Shown here in pieces: positions 44,999 to 54,040 of a DNA stretch of 64,000 nucleotides. Under the pieces are notes generated by a model that saw only the letters and a program-made list of their open reading frames with translations, did no database searches and was not told where the DNA came from. The position numbers and the translations under genes were made by a program. The stretch comes from Gleimia hominis (GTDB lineage: Bacteria > Actinomycetota > Actinomycetes > Actinomycetales > Actinomycetaceae), in the NCBI RefSeq assembly GCF_002871945.2, contig NZ_CP126963.1, positions 1,612,001 through 1,676,000 on the forward strand. The letters are read 5' to 3'. Position 1 is the stretch's first letter. Every line of letters starts with the position of its first letter.

Positions 44999-45925
44999 AT
45001 GCTGCGATATGTCGGCCGGCGCCTACTGCAGATGATTCCTGTGTTCTTGGGCGCGACTTTCCTGATTTTCGCCATGGTGTATTTGATGCCTGGTGATCCG
45101 GTGGTTGCGCTCGGTGGGGACCGGGGGATGACCCCAGAAATGCGCGCAGAGATAGCGTCTAAGTTCAACCTGGATAAACCGTTCTTGGTGCGCTACCTGC
45201 TTTATTTGAAAGGCGTGGTGACGTTCGATTTCGGCACCACGTTTTCGGGCCGTTCCGTTAACGAAGTGATGGCGGGCGCGTTCCCAGTAACCGTAAAACT
45301 GGCGGTTATGGCCCTTATTTTTGAGGCTGTGCTCGGCATAGGGTTCGGCCTGGTAGCTGGCTTGCGGCGCGGAGGCCTGTTCGATTCCACCGTTTTGGTG
45401 GTTTCGTTGCTCGTGATTTCCGTCCCCACGTTCGTAATCGGTTTCGTCCTCCAGTTCGTTGTGGGGGTGCAGTGGAAGCTGCTGCCCGCCACCGTTGGGC
45501 CAGATACGTCTTTTTACCGACTTTTAATGCCCGCGATCGTTTTGGGAGCCGTGTCTTTCGCATACGTCTTGAGGCTCACGCGCCAATCCGTGTCAGAGAA
45601 CCTGTCGGCGGATTACGTGCGTACCGCACGGGCTAAAGGCATGGGGCGCACCGCGGTTATGAACCGTCACATTTTGCGTAACTCCCTGATTCCCGTGGTC
45701 ACGTTCTTGGGTGGTGACCTGGGAGCGTTGATGGGCGGAGCGATTGTTACCGAAGGTATTTTCGCTATCAACGGTGTGGGTGGCACGATGTACCAGGCGA
45801 TTGTGCGTGGGGAAGCCGCCACCGTGGTTTCATTCACCACTGTGCTGGTGGTGGTTTACATTATTGCGAACCTCCTGGTTGACCTGTTGTACGCAGCCTT
45901 GGATCCGCGGATCCGGTACTCCTAA
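44999..45925 (+). CDS. oppB: Peptide ABC transporter permease
   Basis: The 308-residue permease starts at ATG 44999 after AAAGGAAG. MLRYVGRRLLQMIPVFLGATFLIF is the standard OppB N-terminus; six helices are present, and the EAA loop is SADYVRTARAKGMGRTAVMNRHILRNS. It pairs with OppC to form the membrane channel. Confidence 0.94.
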   Translation: MLRYVGRRLLQMIPVFLGATFLIFAMVYLMPGDPVVALGGDRGMTPEMRAEIASKFNLDKPFLVRYLLYLKGVVTFDFGTTFSGRSVNEVMAGAFPVTVKLAVMALIFEAVLGIGFGLVAGLRRGGLFDSTVLVVSLLVISVPTFVIGFVLQFVVGVQWKLLPATVGPDTSFYRLLMPAIVLGAVSFAYVLRLTRQSVSENLSADYVRTARAKGMGRTAVMNRHILRNSLIPVVTFLGGDLGALMGGAIVTEGIFAINGVGGTMYQAIVRGEAATVVSFTTVLVVVYIIANLLVDLLYAALDPRIRYS

Positions 45926-45942
45926 GGAAGGGGATTTGAGCA

Positions 45943-46896
45943 ATGGCTGATTTCAAAACTGTTTTACCGGGCCAGGAACACTACGTTAGCGATATTGACG
46001 AGACCGGTCTGGGGGCTGTGGACGCAGTTAGGGACGAGTCTGCGCCATCGTCCATGTGGGGGGAAGCGTGGAAGTACTTGCGGCGCCGCCCAGTGTTCTG
46101 GGTCTCCGCTGCTATCATCGCAGTAGCCGTGGTTGTTAGCGCATTTCCCAGTTTATTTACGGGCACTGACCCGGCGTACTGCGAACTGACGAAGTCTTTA
46201 GCAACCCCCGAACCTGGGCACTGGTTTGGTTTTGACCGGCAGGGTTGCGACGTGTACGCCCGCACCATTTATGGTGCCCGCGCCTCCGTTACTGTGGGGG
46301 TACTAGCCACCGCGATCGCCGTGATCGTCGGCGTGCTTTTCGGCGCGGTCGCCGGCTGGTTCGGTGGCGTGGTAGACACGATTCTGTCGCGTATCACCGA
46401 CATTTTCTTCGCGATCCCATTTGTTCTGGCTGCGATCGTGGTGATGCAAATGTTCAAAGGCTCCCGCACGGTCGTGACCGTGGCCGTGGTGCTGGGAGCA
46501 TTCGGGTGGACGCAGATCGCTCGGATTACCCGCGGGGCCGTTATGAGCATTAAGCAAAACGAATACATAACCTCTGCGAAAGCACTGGGCAGACCCGGGT
46601 TCTCCACCCTCGTCGCACACGTCCTGCCCAACGCGGCGGCACCCATAATCGTGTACGCAACGGTTGCGCTTGGCACGTTCATTGTGGCCGAAGCAACCCT
46701 TTCCTTCCTCGGGATTGGACTGCCACCCGACGTGGTGTCTTGGGGACATGACATAGACGCAGCCCAAGCTTCCCTGCGGACCCGTCCGATGGTGCTGTTC
46801 TACCCGGCGGGCGCACTGGCACTCACCGTTTTGAGTTTCATCATGATGGGCGACGTGGTGCGCGACGCTCTAGATCCAAAGGCACGAAAGAAATGA
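45943..46896 (+). CDS. oppC: Peptide ABC transporter permease
   Basis: The 317-residue OppC/DppC permease has a cytoplasmic N-terminal tail of about 45 residues, then WKYLRRRPVFWVSAAIIAVAVV as first helix. The EAA loop is KQNEYITSAKALGRPGFSTLVAHVLPN. It starts 17 nt after oppB and overlaps the ATPase gene as ATGA. Confidence 0.94.
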   Translation: MADFKTVLPGQEHYVSDIDETGLGAVDAVRDESAPSSMWGEAWKYLRRRPVFWVSAAIIAVAVVVSAFPSLFTGTDPAYCELTKSLATPEPGHWFGFDRQGCDVYARTIYGARASVTVGVLATAIAVIVGVLFGAVAGWFGGVVDTILSRITDIFFAIPFVLAAIVVMQMFKGSRTVVTVAVVLGAFGWTQIARITRGAVMSIKQNEYITSAKALGRPGFSTLVAHVLPNAAAPIIVYATVALGTFIVAEATLSFLGIGLPPDVVSWGHDIDAAQASLRTRPMVLFYPAGALALTVLSFIMMGDVVRDALDPKARKK

Positions 46897-48563
46897 AAGA
46901 ACTGTTAAAAATTACGGATTTGGAAGTAGCCTTCCAATCTTCCACCGGCATGGTGCCAGCGGTACGGAAAGCAAACCTCACGGTGTACCCCGGGCAGACG
47001 GTAGCGATCGTGGGTGAATCCGGTTCGGGTAAATCCACACTCGCCAGCTCCATCAACGGCCTCCTGCCCGGCAGCGGGCAAGTAACGGGCGGATCCATCC
47101 AGTTCGATGGGCGCGAACTCGTTGGGCTTTCAGAGAAGGAACTAATTGAGCTGCGGGGCAGTCAGATCGGCATGGTACCTCAAGATCCCATGTCGAACCT
47201 GAACCCCGTGTGGCGAATCGGAACGCAAGTTAAAGAAACACTCACCGCAAACAACATTACAAAAGGTAGTGCCGCCCACGAGCGCGTTGCCGAACTGTTG
47301 GAACAAGCGGGGCTGCCAGACGCGAAACGGCGGGCCAAGCAGTACCCCCATGAGTTCTCCGGCGGGATGCGCCAGCGGGCATTGATCGCCATTGGCCTGG
47401 CGGCGCGGCCGAAACTGCTGATTGCGGACGAGCCAACCTCCGCGCTGGACGTAACCGTGCAGCACCAGATTCTGGACCACTTGGAGCACCTGACGCACGA
47501 GCTTGGTACCGCGGTGTTGTTCATTACCCACGACTTGGGGTTGGCGGCAGAACGCGCTTCCCACCTGGTGGTGATGCACCGCGGCCGCGTCGTTGAATCG
47601 GGCCCGGCCCTACAGATTCTTCAGCAGCCTCAGCATCCGTACACGCAGCGTTTAGTTGCCGCTGCCCCATCGCTGGCGTCGCAGCGGATCCAAGCGGCAC
47701 TCAAGCAGGGGGAGACCTCAGACGAATTATTGAATAAAAGCGTCGAAGGTTACGACTATACGCGCGAGATAATTCGCGTTGAAAAACTCGTTAAAGACTT
47801 TGATGTGCGCGGCCAAAGAGGGGCGGCATCCAAACTGCGGGCGGTGGACAACGTGTCGTTTACCGTACGGCAAGGTACCACGCTCGCGCTAGTGGGTGAA
47901 TCTGGGTCAGGTAAATCCACGGTGGCGAACATTATTTTGAACCTCCTCAACCCCACGTCCGGGAAAGTGTTCTACAAGGGCACGGACCTATCGACGGTGG
48001 GAGAAACAGAACTGTTCAAAATGCGTTCCAAAATGCAGGTGGTGTTCCAAAACCCCTACGGTTCACTGGACCCCACATTCTCCGTTTACCGCTGTATAGA
48101 AGAGCCTTTGCGGGTGCATAAGCGCGGAAATAAGAAAGCGCGGCAAGAACGTGTGGCACAACTGTTGGATGCCGTTCAGCTTCCCCGGTCTGCGATGCGC
48201 CGCTACCCCGGGGAACTGTCGGGTGGGCAGCGCCAACGCGTTGCAATCGCCCGGGCACTCGCCTTAGGCCCCGAGGTGATTGTGCTGGACGAAGCCGTGT
48301 CGGCCCTGGATGTGCTGGTGCAAGAGCAGATTCTACAGCTGCTGTCGCGTTTGCAGACCGAACGGTTGCTGACGTACCTGTTCATCACTCACGACCTCGC
48401 GGTGGTGCGGCAAATGGCCGATGACGTGGTGGTGATGCAGCACGGCAGGGTCGTTGAGGCAAATAAAACTGATGAGCTGTTCAAAAACCCGCAGCGCGAC
48501 TACACCGCTAACCTCATTAACGCGATTCCAGGTGGGTCAATCCGCCTGTGGGAGGGCAACTAA
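46893..48563 (+). CDS. oppDF: Fused peptide ABC transporter ATPase (OppD + OppF)
   Basis: The 556-residue protein has two nucleotide-binding domains. NBD1: Walker A GESGSGKSTLAS, signature FSGGMRQRALIA, Walker B LLIADEPTSALD. NBD2: Walker A GESGSGKSTVAN, signature LSGGQRQRVAIA, Walker B VIVLDEAVSALD. Each ends with the peptide-transporter C-terminal extension (LVAAAPSLAS; NLINAIPGGS). Both sites look catalytic. One chain replaces separate OppD and OppF. The second Walker B region has an Ala after Glu (DEAVSALD), common in OppF. Confidence 0.95.
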   Translation: MKELLKITDLEVAFQSSTGMVPAVRKANLTVYPGQTVAIVGESGSGKSTLASSINGLLPGSGQVTGGSIQFDGRELVGLSEKELIELRGSQIGMVPQDPMSNLNPVWRIGTQVKETLTANNITKGSAAHERVAELLEQAGLPDAKRRAKQYPHEFSGGMRQRALIAIGLAARPKLLIADEPTSALDVTVQHQILDHLEHLTHELGTAVLFITHDLGLAAERASHLVVMHRGRVVESGPALQILQQPQHPYTQRLVAAAPSLASQRIQAALKQGETSDELLNKSVEGYDYTREIIRVEKLVKDFDVRGQRGAASKLRAVDNVSFTVRQGTTLALVGESGSGKSTVANIILNLLNPTSGKVFYKGTDLSTVGETELFKMRSKMQVVFQNPYGSLDPTFSVYRCIEEPLRVHKRGNKKARQERVAQLLDAVQLPRSAMRRYPGELSGGQRQRVAIARALALGPEVIVLDEAVSALDVLVQEQILQLLSRLQTERLLTYLFITHDLAVVRQMADDVVVMQHGRVVEANKTDELFKNPQRDYTANLINAIPGGSIRLWEGN

Positions 48564-48580
48564 ACACCGGTCTCTCCCCC

Positions 48581-48655
48581 GGGCTCACGCCTGACAATTA
48601 GGCAACACATGCGCTCCCAAATTGTCTAGGACGTTGAGCCCAGAACCCGCGGGTT
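48581..48655. promoter_or_regulatory. Nested inverted repeats upstream of the lactate permease
   Basis: Outer arms GGGCTCA (48581-48587) and TGAGCCC (48635-48641) enclose inner arms GACAATT (48593-48599) and AATTGTC (48620-48626). A 12-bp palindrome AACCCGCGGGTT follows at 48644-48655. The block lies just after the opp stop and 100 bp before the permease. It could be the opp terminator or the operator of a lactate regulator. Confidence 0.45.
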
Positions 48656-48756
48656 GTAGCGGTTTTCTGGTGTTACCTGGGCCATAGCATAGAGTTTTAC
48701 GTAACGCGTTGCTTGTTGCAGCGAAGTTTCGATCAACGATGATAGAGGTCCGAGGT

Positions 48757-50388
48757 ATGCCGGTTGCCGTAACTTTCACTCCGGGTGAGCACATTATTGG
48801 TGGTTCACTCTTCATAAGCGCGTTAGTGGGTTTACTCCCGCTGCTCGTGTTCTTCATTCTCCTGGGTGTTTTTAAAGTTAAAACCCACTGGTGTGCACTC
48901 ATTTCACTGGCGACCGCACTGGTGGTGGCTGTGATTGGGTTCAAAATGCCGGTTTCCCTGGCTTTACTTTCTGGTTCCCAGGGTCTGGCGTTTTCTTTTA
49001 CTCCCATTTTGTACATCATCATCACTGCCGTTTGGCTTTATAACCTGTCTGAGGGCAGTGGCCGATCCGCGGACGTGCGCGCCGCGTTCAACGTGGTCGG
49101 AGCCGGAGACCGGCGGATACAGGCGCTTTTGCTTGCTTTTAGTTTCTGCGGAATCCTCGAGGGCCTAGCGGGCTTCGGTGCGCCCGTCGCGATCGTGTGC
49201 GCAATGCTCGTGGCGATCGGGGTGGAACCCATCAAAGCGGCGGTCGTGACGATCACTGGTAACGCAATCAACGTTGGTTTCGGTGCCGTGGCCATCCCGG
49301 TTACTACCGCCGCGGGAATCGGGGAGCAAAACCCCCTCGAGGTAGCCGCACAAATGGGAATCATCACCCCGTTCATCGCCGGGTTCGTCCCCCTGGGCCT
49401 GCTGGTACTTCTCGATGGGAAACGGGGGTTAAAGCAGCTTTGGCCCGTGGCACTAGCATCCGGAATCGTGACGGCGCTCGGGCACTGGGCGGTCGCCACC
49501 TACTTCTCGTATGAACTCACCGCGATCCTCGCGTCCCTCCTCGGGTTCGCCGCGGTCACCGGCTTGCTGCAAGTGTGGAAACCCACCACGCCCGAAACCG
49601 AACGCACGCAAACAGATGCGAAACTCACCGGCAAACGCGCTACCCTCGCACTAATGCCCTACTGGCTGGTGGTGCTGGTGTTCGGGGTGGCGAAACTGTG
49701 GACCATCGGGTTCGACTTGCCGGCAGCGTTGAAAGCTACGGATATCAAGTTCGGCTGGCCCGGTTTGGACGGGCACCTGCTCACCGCAGATGGGGCGGTG
49801 AACCCCTCCACCCAGTTCTCCCTGGCGACACTGAGTTCACCCGGCACCCTCATTGCCCTCACCGCAATCGTCGTAACCTTCGTATACGCCAAAACGGCGA
49901 ACAAGCAGTTCCCATTCACTGTTGGACAAGGTTTCAAAACCCTGGGCACCACCATTTATGGTCTGCGCATCGCAATCCTCACGATCGCCACGGTGATGAT
50001 GCTGGCGTACGTCATGAACTTCTCGGGCCAAACCGGGGTTATTGGCGCGTGGATGTCCGGTGCGGGCGGCGCGTTCGTGCTGATCTCCCCCGTGCTCGGG
50101 TGGATCGGCACCGCCGTAACTGGCTCCGCCACATCCGCAAACGCCCTGTTCGCCGACCTGCAAACCACTGCGGCACACACCGTTGGGGCGAACCCGTCCC
50201 TCCTGCTGTCCGCAAACACAATCGGTGGCGGGATCGGCAAGATCGTGTCACCCCAGAACCTCGCGATCGCAGCTGGGGCAATTGACAAACCGAACTCCGA
50301 ACCCGAACTGCTGCGCCGTCTAGCCCCAATCTCCGCGTTAATGCTCGTGGCACTTGCGCTGCTGGTCGGCCTGCATCACGTCATTTAG
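48757..50388 (+). CDS. lctP: L-lactate permease (LctP family)
   Basis: The 543-residue permease starts at ATG 48757 (AGAGG 8 nt upstream); an earlier ATG at 48739 is possible. About 13 helices are present. GILEGLAGFGAPVAI, GNAINVGFGAVAIPV and TGSATSANALFADLQ are LctP signatures. It imports lactate (or glycolate) with protons. lutABC follow directly (38-nt gap), forming one lactate-use operon. Confidence 0.93.
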   Translation: MPVAVTFTPGEHIIGGSLFISALVGLLPLLVFFILLGVFKVKTHWCALISLATALVVAVIGFKMPVSLALLSGSQGLAFSFTPILYIIITAVWLYNLSEGSGRSADVRAAFNVVGAGDRRIQALLLAFSFCGILEGLAGFGAPVAIVCAMLVAIGVEPIKAAVVTITGNAINVGFGAVAIPVTTAAGIGEQNPLEVAAQMGIITPFIAGFVPLGLLVLLDGKRGLKQLWPVALASGIVTALGHWAVATYFSYELTAILASLLGFAAVTGLLQVWKPTTPETERTQTDAKLTGKRATLALMPYWLVVLVFGVAKLWTIGFDLPAALKATDIKFGWPGLDGHLLTADGAVNPSTQFSLATLSSPGTLIALTAIVVTFVYAKTANKQFPFTVGQGFKTLGTTIYGLRIAILTIATVMMLAYVMNFSGQTGVIGAWMSGAGGAFVLISPVLGWIGTAVTGSATSANALFADLQTTAAHTVGANPSLLLSANTIGGGIGKIVSPQNLAIAAGAIDKPNSEPELLRRLAPISALMLVALALLVGLHHVI

Positions 50389-50426
50389 AACCTCCAGATA
50401 GTCAACCTCCTCGAAAGGAAAACGGT

Positions 50427-51215
50427 ATGAAAATCGCACTCTTCGCGACGTGCATTTCAGACGTCATGTTTCCGCAAGCCGCGCAGGCCACAGTGCATTT
50501 GCTGCGGCGGTTAGGGCACGACGTTTACTTCCCCCAGCAGCAAGGGTGCTGCGGCCAAATGCACATTAATACGGGGTATTACGACGAGGCCTTACCGCTC
50601 ATCAAGAACCATGTGGACACGTTCAAACCCGTGCTTGACGGGCAGTGGGACGCGATCGTGGTTCCGTCTGGTTCGTGTACCGGTTCGATCCGCCACCAGC
50701 AGGCTCTGGTAGCGAATTCGCTTGAGGAACACCGGCTCGCTAAAGCCGCGCAGCGGATCGCGGACCTCACCTACGACCTGCCGGAACTGCTGATCGACGT
50801 GTTGGGCGTGGAAGATGTGGGCGCGTACTTCCCACACAAGGTCACGTATCACTCCACGTGCCACTCACTGCGGATCACAAAGCTGGGGGACAAACCTTAC
50901 CGGCTGTTAAACAAGGTGGGTGGGTTAGAGCTTATCGACTTGCCGGACGCCAGTGCGTGCTGCGGTTTCGGGGGCACGTTCTCCCTCAAGAACGCGGACG
51001 TGTCTACCGCGATGCTGGCGAAAAAGATGGCGAATATTCAGTCTACGGGCGCGGAAATGGTGGTCGCGGGTGACTACTCGTGCCTCATGCATATTGGGGG
51101 CGGTCTTGCCCGTGCTAATGCGGGGATTCGTGCGATTCATATTGCGGAGGTACTGGCTCCCACTCAGGATGAACCGTGGGCAGCTCCGGAGACGACAACG
51201 AAAGTGGGGGTATAA
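50427..51215 (+). CDS. lutA: Lactate utilization protein A (LldE-type Fe-S subunit)
   Basis: The 262-residue protein has two CCG domains: GCCGQMHINTGY with PSGSCTGSIR, and STCHSLR with ACCGFGGTFSLKN. These bind Fe-S centres and pass electrons from L-lactate oxidation. GGAAAAC precedes the ATG. First of lutABC, which together make a quinone-linked L-lactate dehydrogenase. Confidence 0.94.
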   Translation: MKIALFATCISDVMFPQAAQATVHLLRRLGHDVYFPQQQGCCGQMHINTGYYDEALPLIKNHVDTFKPVLDGQWDAIVVPSGSCTGSIRHQQALVANSLEEHRLAKAAQRIADLTYDLPELLIDVLGVEDVGAYFPHKVTYHSTCHSLRITKLGDKPYRLLNKVGGLELIDLPDASACCGFGGTFSLKNADVSTAMLAKKMANIQSTGAEMVVAGDYSCLMHIGGGLARANAGIRAIHIAEVLAPTQDEPWAAPETTTKVGV

Positions 51216-51220
51216 CACCA

Positions 51221-52753
51221 ATGTTGGTTGAACTATTGGCGCAAAAGCATTCTGGGAAGAAAACGGGCAGCGCGCATTCTTCTGAGCAGCCGCAGTCTTG
51301 GACACCGGGCGTGCCAATTCCGGACGACCCGTTGCGGTGGGGAGAGTACTTCGCGTCTTCGGCTAAACGGCAGATGCAGAACACGCAGTTGCGGCGAAAT
51401 ATCGGGCATGCGACGAACACGATTCGGAACAAACGCGGTCAGCGCGTAGACGAAATGCCGGATTGGGAACAGTTGCGGTTAGCTGCCGGGGCGATTAAGC
51501 AACGCACGCAAGCGATGCTGCCGGAGTTACTGGAGCAGTTCGAAGCGAACGTGAAGAAGAACGGGGGGATTGTCCACTGGGCTCGGGACGGTGAGGAAGC
51601 ATGCCGGATCGTGTCTGGGATCTTGCAGGATAAAGGCGTGGACGACGTGGTTAAGGTCAAGTCCATGGCGACGCAAGAGATTAACCTCAACGAGCATTTA
51701 GAGAAGCTGGGGATCAGCGCGTGGGAAACAGACCTGGCGGAAATGATTGTCCAGTTGGGTGAGGACATGCCGTCGCACGTGGTGGTTCCAGCGATTCACC
51801 GTAACCGCGCGGAAGTGCGAGAAATTTTTAAAGCAAAAATGCGCAATATTCCGAATGATATTTCAGCGCAGCCACGCGAGTTGACGATGGCGGCGCGCGC
51901 GCACTTGCGGCAGAAGTTCTTGGATGCGAAAGTGTCCATTTCGGGTGCGAACATGGGGATTGCGCAGACGGGTACCCTGTCGGTTTTTGAGTCTGAGGGT
52001 AACGGCCGGATGTGTTTAACTCTGCCGGAAACGCTGATTACCGTGATGGGGATTGAGAAGCTGGTGCCGTCTTATCGTGATTATGAGGTGTTCACCCAGC
52101 TTCTGCCTCGTTCGGCGACGGGTGAGCGGATGAATCCGTACACGTCGATGTGGACGGGGGTGCATGAGGGAGATGGGCCAAAAGAGTTCCACTTGATCCT
52201 CATGGATAATGGTCGCACGCGAGTGTTGGCGGACGAGGTGGGGCACGAGGCGCTGTCGTGTATTCGCTGCGGAGCGTGCTTGAATATATGCCCGGTGTAC
52301 GAGGAAGTCGGGGGCCACGCCTACAACTCGGTGTATCCGGGGCCGATTGGGATTTCACTTACCCCGCAGATGGTGGATGGGTTCGACCATTCGGATCCGG
52401 ATTCAACCCTGCCGTTCGCATGTTCTCTGTGCAACGCGTGCGCGGATGCGTGCCCGGTGCATATTGACTTGCCGGGCATTATTGTGGAGAACCGCCGTAA
52501 GTACCAGGATGCGGGTCGCAAGGGGATCCCTTCGGGTTGGGATTTGGCGATGCGGGCGGCGTCGCAGGTGATGCGCAGTGGGCAGCGGATGGAAACCGCT
52601 GGGAACGCAGCTTCGCTGGGTAACATTTTGGGTGGTAAGGCCGGTAAGATCGGTCCGCTTCCCCTGCCGGTGGTGTCCACTTGGACGCGTTCGCACGATA
52701 TTCCGGTGCCGCCGAAACAGACGTTCCGTTCGTGGTGGAAGGAGCAGAACTAG
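51221..52753 (+). CDS. lutB: Lactate utilization protein B (Fe-S, LldF-type)
   Basis: The 510-residue protein starts at ATG 51221 (MLVELLAQKHSGKK), 5 nt after lutA. It has an N-terminal LUD domain (ANMGIAQTGTLSVFESEGNGRM) and two [4Fe-4S] motifs (CIRCGACLNICPVY and CSLCNACADACPVH). A 30-residue polar N-terminal extension precedes the usual start region PDDPLRWGEYFA. It carries electrons between LutA and LutC. Confidence 0.94.
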   Translation: MLVELLAQKHSGKKTGSAHSSEQPQSWTPGVPIPDDPLRWGEYFASSAKRQMQNTQLRRNIGHATNTIRNKRGQRVDEMPDWEQLRLAAGAIKQRTQAMLPELLEQFEANVKKNGGIVHWARDGEEACRIVSGILQDKGVDDVVKVKSMATQEINLNEHLEKLGISAWETDLAEMIVQLGEDMPSHVVVPAIHRNRAEVREIFKAKMRNIPNDISAQPRELTMAARAHLRQKFLDAKVSISGANMGIAQTGTLSVFESEGNGRMCLTLPETLITVMGIEKLVPSYRDYEVFTQLLPRSATGERMNPYTSMWTGVHEGDGPKEFHLILMDNGRTRVLADEVGHEALSCIRCGACLNICPVYEEVGGHAYNSVYPGPIGISLTPQMVDGFDHSDPDSTLPFACSLCNACADACPVHIDLPGIIVENRRKYQDAGRKGIPSGWDLAMRAASQVMRSGQRMETAGNAASLGNILGGKAGKIGPLPLPVVSTWTRSHDIPVPPKQTFRSWWKEQN

Positions 52754-52754
52754 C

Positions 52755-53414
52755 ATGCGGACTATGGCTGAAGATAATGTGGCGAAAGCAGAGGTGCTAC
52801 GGCGCATACGCCACGCACTGCGGGATAATCCGATTACGCCCGTGCAGGTATCTCGAGATTATATTCAGGAGGGGGAGAACGCGCCTGGTTCAGACCCGGT
52901 GATTGACGTGTTTGTAAAGGCGTTGGAGGATTACAACGCGCACGTGCAGATCACGGACGAGAAGGGTGTGCCTGCGGCGATTCAAAAGGCGCTTGAGGGG
53001 GTGGCTACCGCGGTGATTCCACGAGGGTTACCGCAAGAGTGGCGGGCTGGTTTAGACGCGGTGACGGTGACGGTTGAACAACCTGAGGCACCGCTCACGA
53101 ACCACCAGCTGGATCAAATTGACGCGGTCGTCACAGCGTCGCGGTGCGCCGTGTCGCACACGGGGACGATCATGCTGGACGGCACTGAAGATCAGGGTCG
53201 GCGGGCCCTCACGCTCGTACCCGACACACACGTGGTGGTGGTGCGTGGGGACCACGTGTTCCCCACGGTCCCTCAGGCGGTGAAACTGTTGGGGGAGCAT
53301 CCGACGCGTCCAACTACGTGGGTGGCGGGCCCGTCTGCCACCTCGGACATTGAGTTGATCCGTGTGAACGGGGTTCATGGGCCCCGGAACCTGCACGTGG
53401 TGATAGTCCGTTAG
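52755..53414 (+). CDS. lutC: Lactate utilization protein C
   Basis: The 219-residue LUD-domain protein starts at ATG 52755, 1 nt after lutB. ASRCAVSHTGTIMLDG and the terminal SATSDIELIRVNGVHGP are diagnostic. It is the third subunit of the lactate-oxidising complex. A strong terminator follows. Confidence 0.93.
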   Translation: MRTMAEDNVAKAEVLRRIRHALRDNPITPVQVSRDYIQEGENAPGSDPVIDVFVKALEDYNAHVQITDEKGVPAAIQKALEGVATAVIPRGLPQEWRAGLDAVTVTVEQPEAPLTNHQLDQIDAVVTASRCAVSHTGTIMLDGTEDQGRRALTLVPDTHVVVVRGDHVFPTVPQAVKLLGEHPTRPTTWVAGPSATSDIELIRVNGVHGPRNLHVVIVR

Positions 53415-53449
53415 GCGGCGAATTGGTTCTTTTCTAGATTCAGGTTGTG

Positions 53450-53488
53450 CCACCGGCGCGTTACACTAAAGGCGCGCCGGTGGTTTTT
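53450..53488 (+). terminator. Rho-independent terminator of the lct-lut operon
   Basis: CCACCGGCGCG and CGCGCCGGTGG (11-bp perfect arms) with a 12-nt loop are followed by TTTTT, 36 bp after the lutC stop. Confidence 0.9.
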
Positions 53489-53532
53489 ACCCACTTCCTG
53501 GGTGAGGTTTTCTCGTAGGGGGCGGAGGTTCT

Positions 53533-53650
53533 CTAGGGGCCGGGCGTAACTGCTAGGGCCGGGCGTAACTGCCCCAGGTCCCCGGGGCAGCAACTACAAG
53601 AAGCAGCGGCAAATACACCAGGCGTCGGCAGCTACACGACGCGGCGGCTA
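53533..53650. repeat. Degenerate minisatellite between lutC and csoR
   Basis: CTAGGGGCCGGGCGTAACTG (53533-53552) is followed at once by a copy lacking one G (53553-53571). Three or more looser units of about 19-22 bp beginning GGCAGC or GGCAAA then run to about 53650. No gene is recognised in this gap. Confidence 0.7.
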
Positions 53651-53680
53651 CTGGGCGTGGTTTAGGGCAGGAGGATTTCG

Positions 53681-53965
53681 GTGGAGCACGGTTATACGAG
53701 TGATAAGCAGAAGTATTTGATGCGCATGAAGCGTATTGAGGGGCAGGCGCGGGGGATTCACCGGATGATCGATGAGGATGTGTATTGCATTGACGTGCTC
53801 ACTCAAATTTCTGCGATGAAATCTGCGTTAGAGAACGTGGCGTTGCACTTGTTGGAAGACCACATGGATCATTGTGTGCGGCACGCTGCGCAGGCGGGTG
53901 GGCCGCAGGCCGATGATAAACTTGCGGAAGCCATGCAGGCGATAACGCGCCTCGTGAAATCTTAA
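53681..53965 (+). CDS. csoR: Copper-sensing repressor, CsoR family
   Basis: The 94-residue all-helical repressor starts at GTG 53681 with AGGAGG 6 nt upstream. The Cu(I) ligands fit the Cys-x-His-x3-Cys pattern: Cys in DVYCIDVLTQ, His and Cys in DHMDHCV. RRIEGQARGIHRMI is the DNA-binding face. It most likely controls the copZ-copA operator at 8709. No GC-box is seen upstream of its own gene, and it precedes a CDF exporter. Confidence 0.9.
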   Translation: MEHGYTSDKQKYLMRMKRIEGQARGIHRMIDEDVYCIDVLTQISAMKSALENVALHLLEDHMDHCVRHAAQAGGPQADDKLAEAMQAITRLVKS

Positions 53966-54040
53966 ATCCGTCCCACGCAAGACCGTTTCAGTTTTTGAGA
54001 TGATAATGCTTCTATTATGCTGCTGCGCAACCATTGTGCT

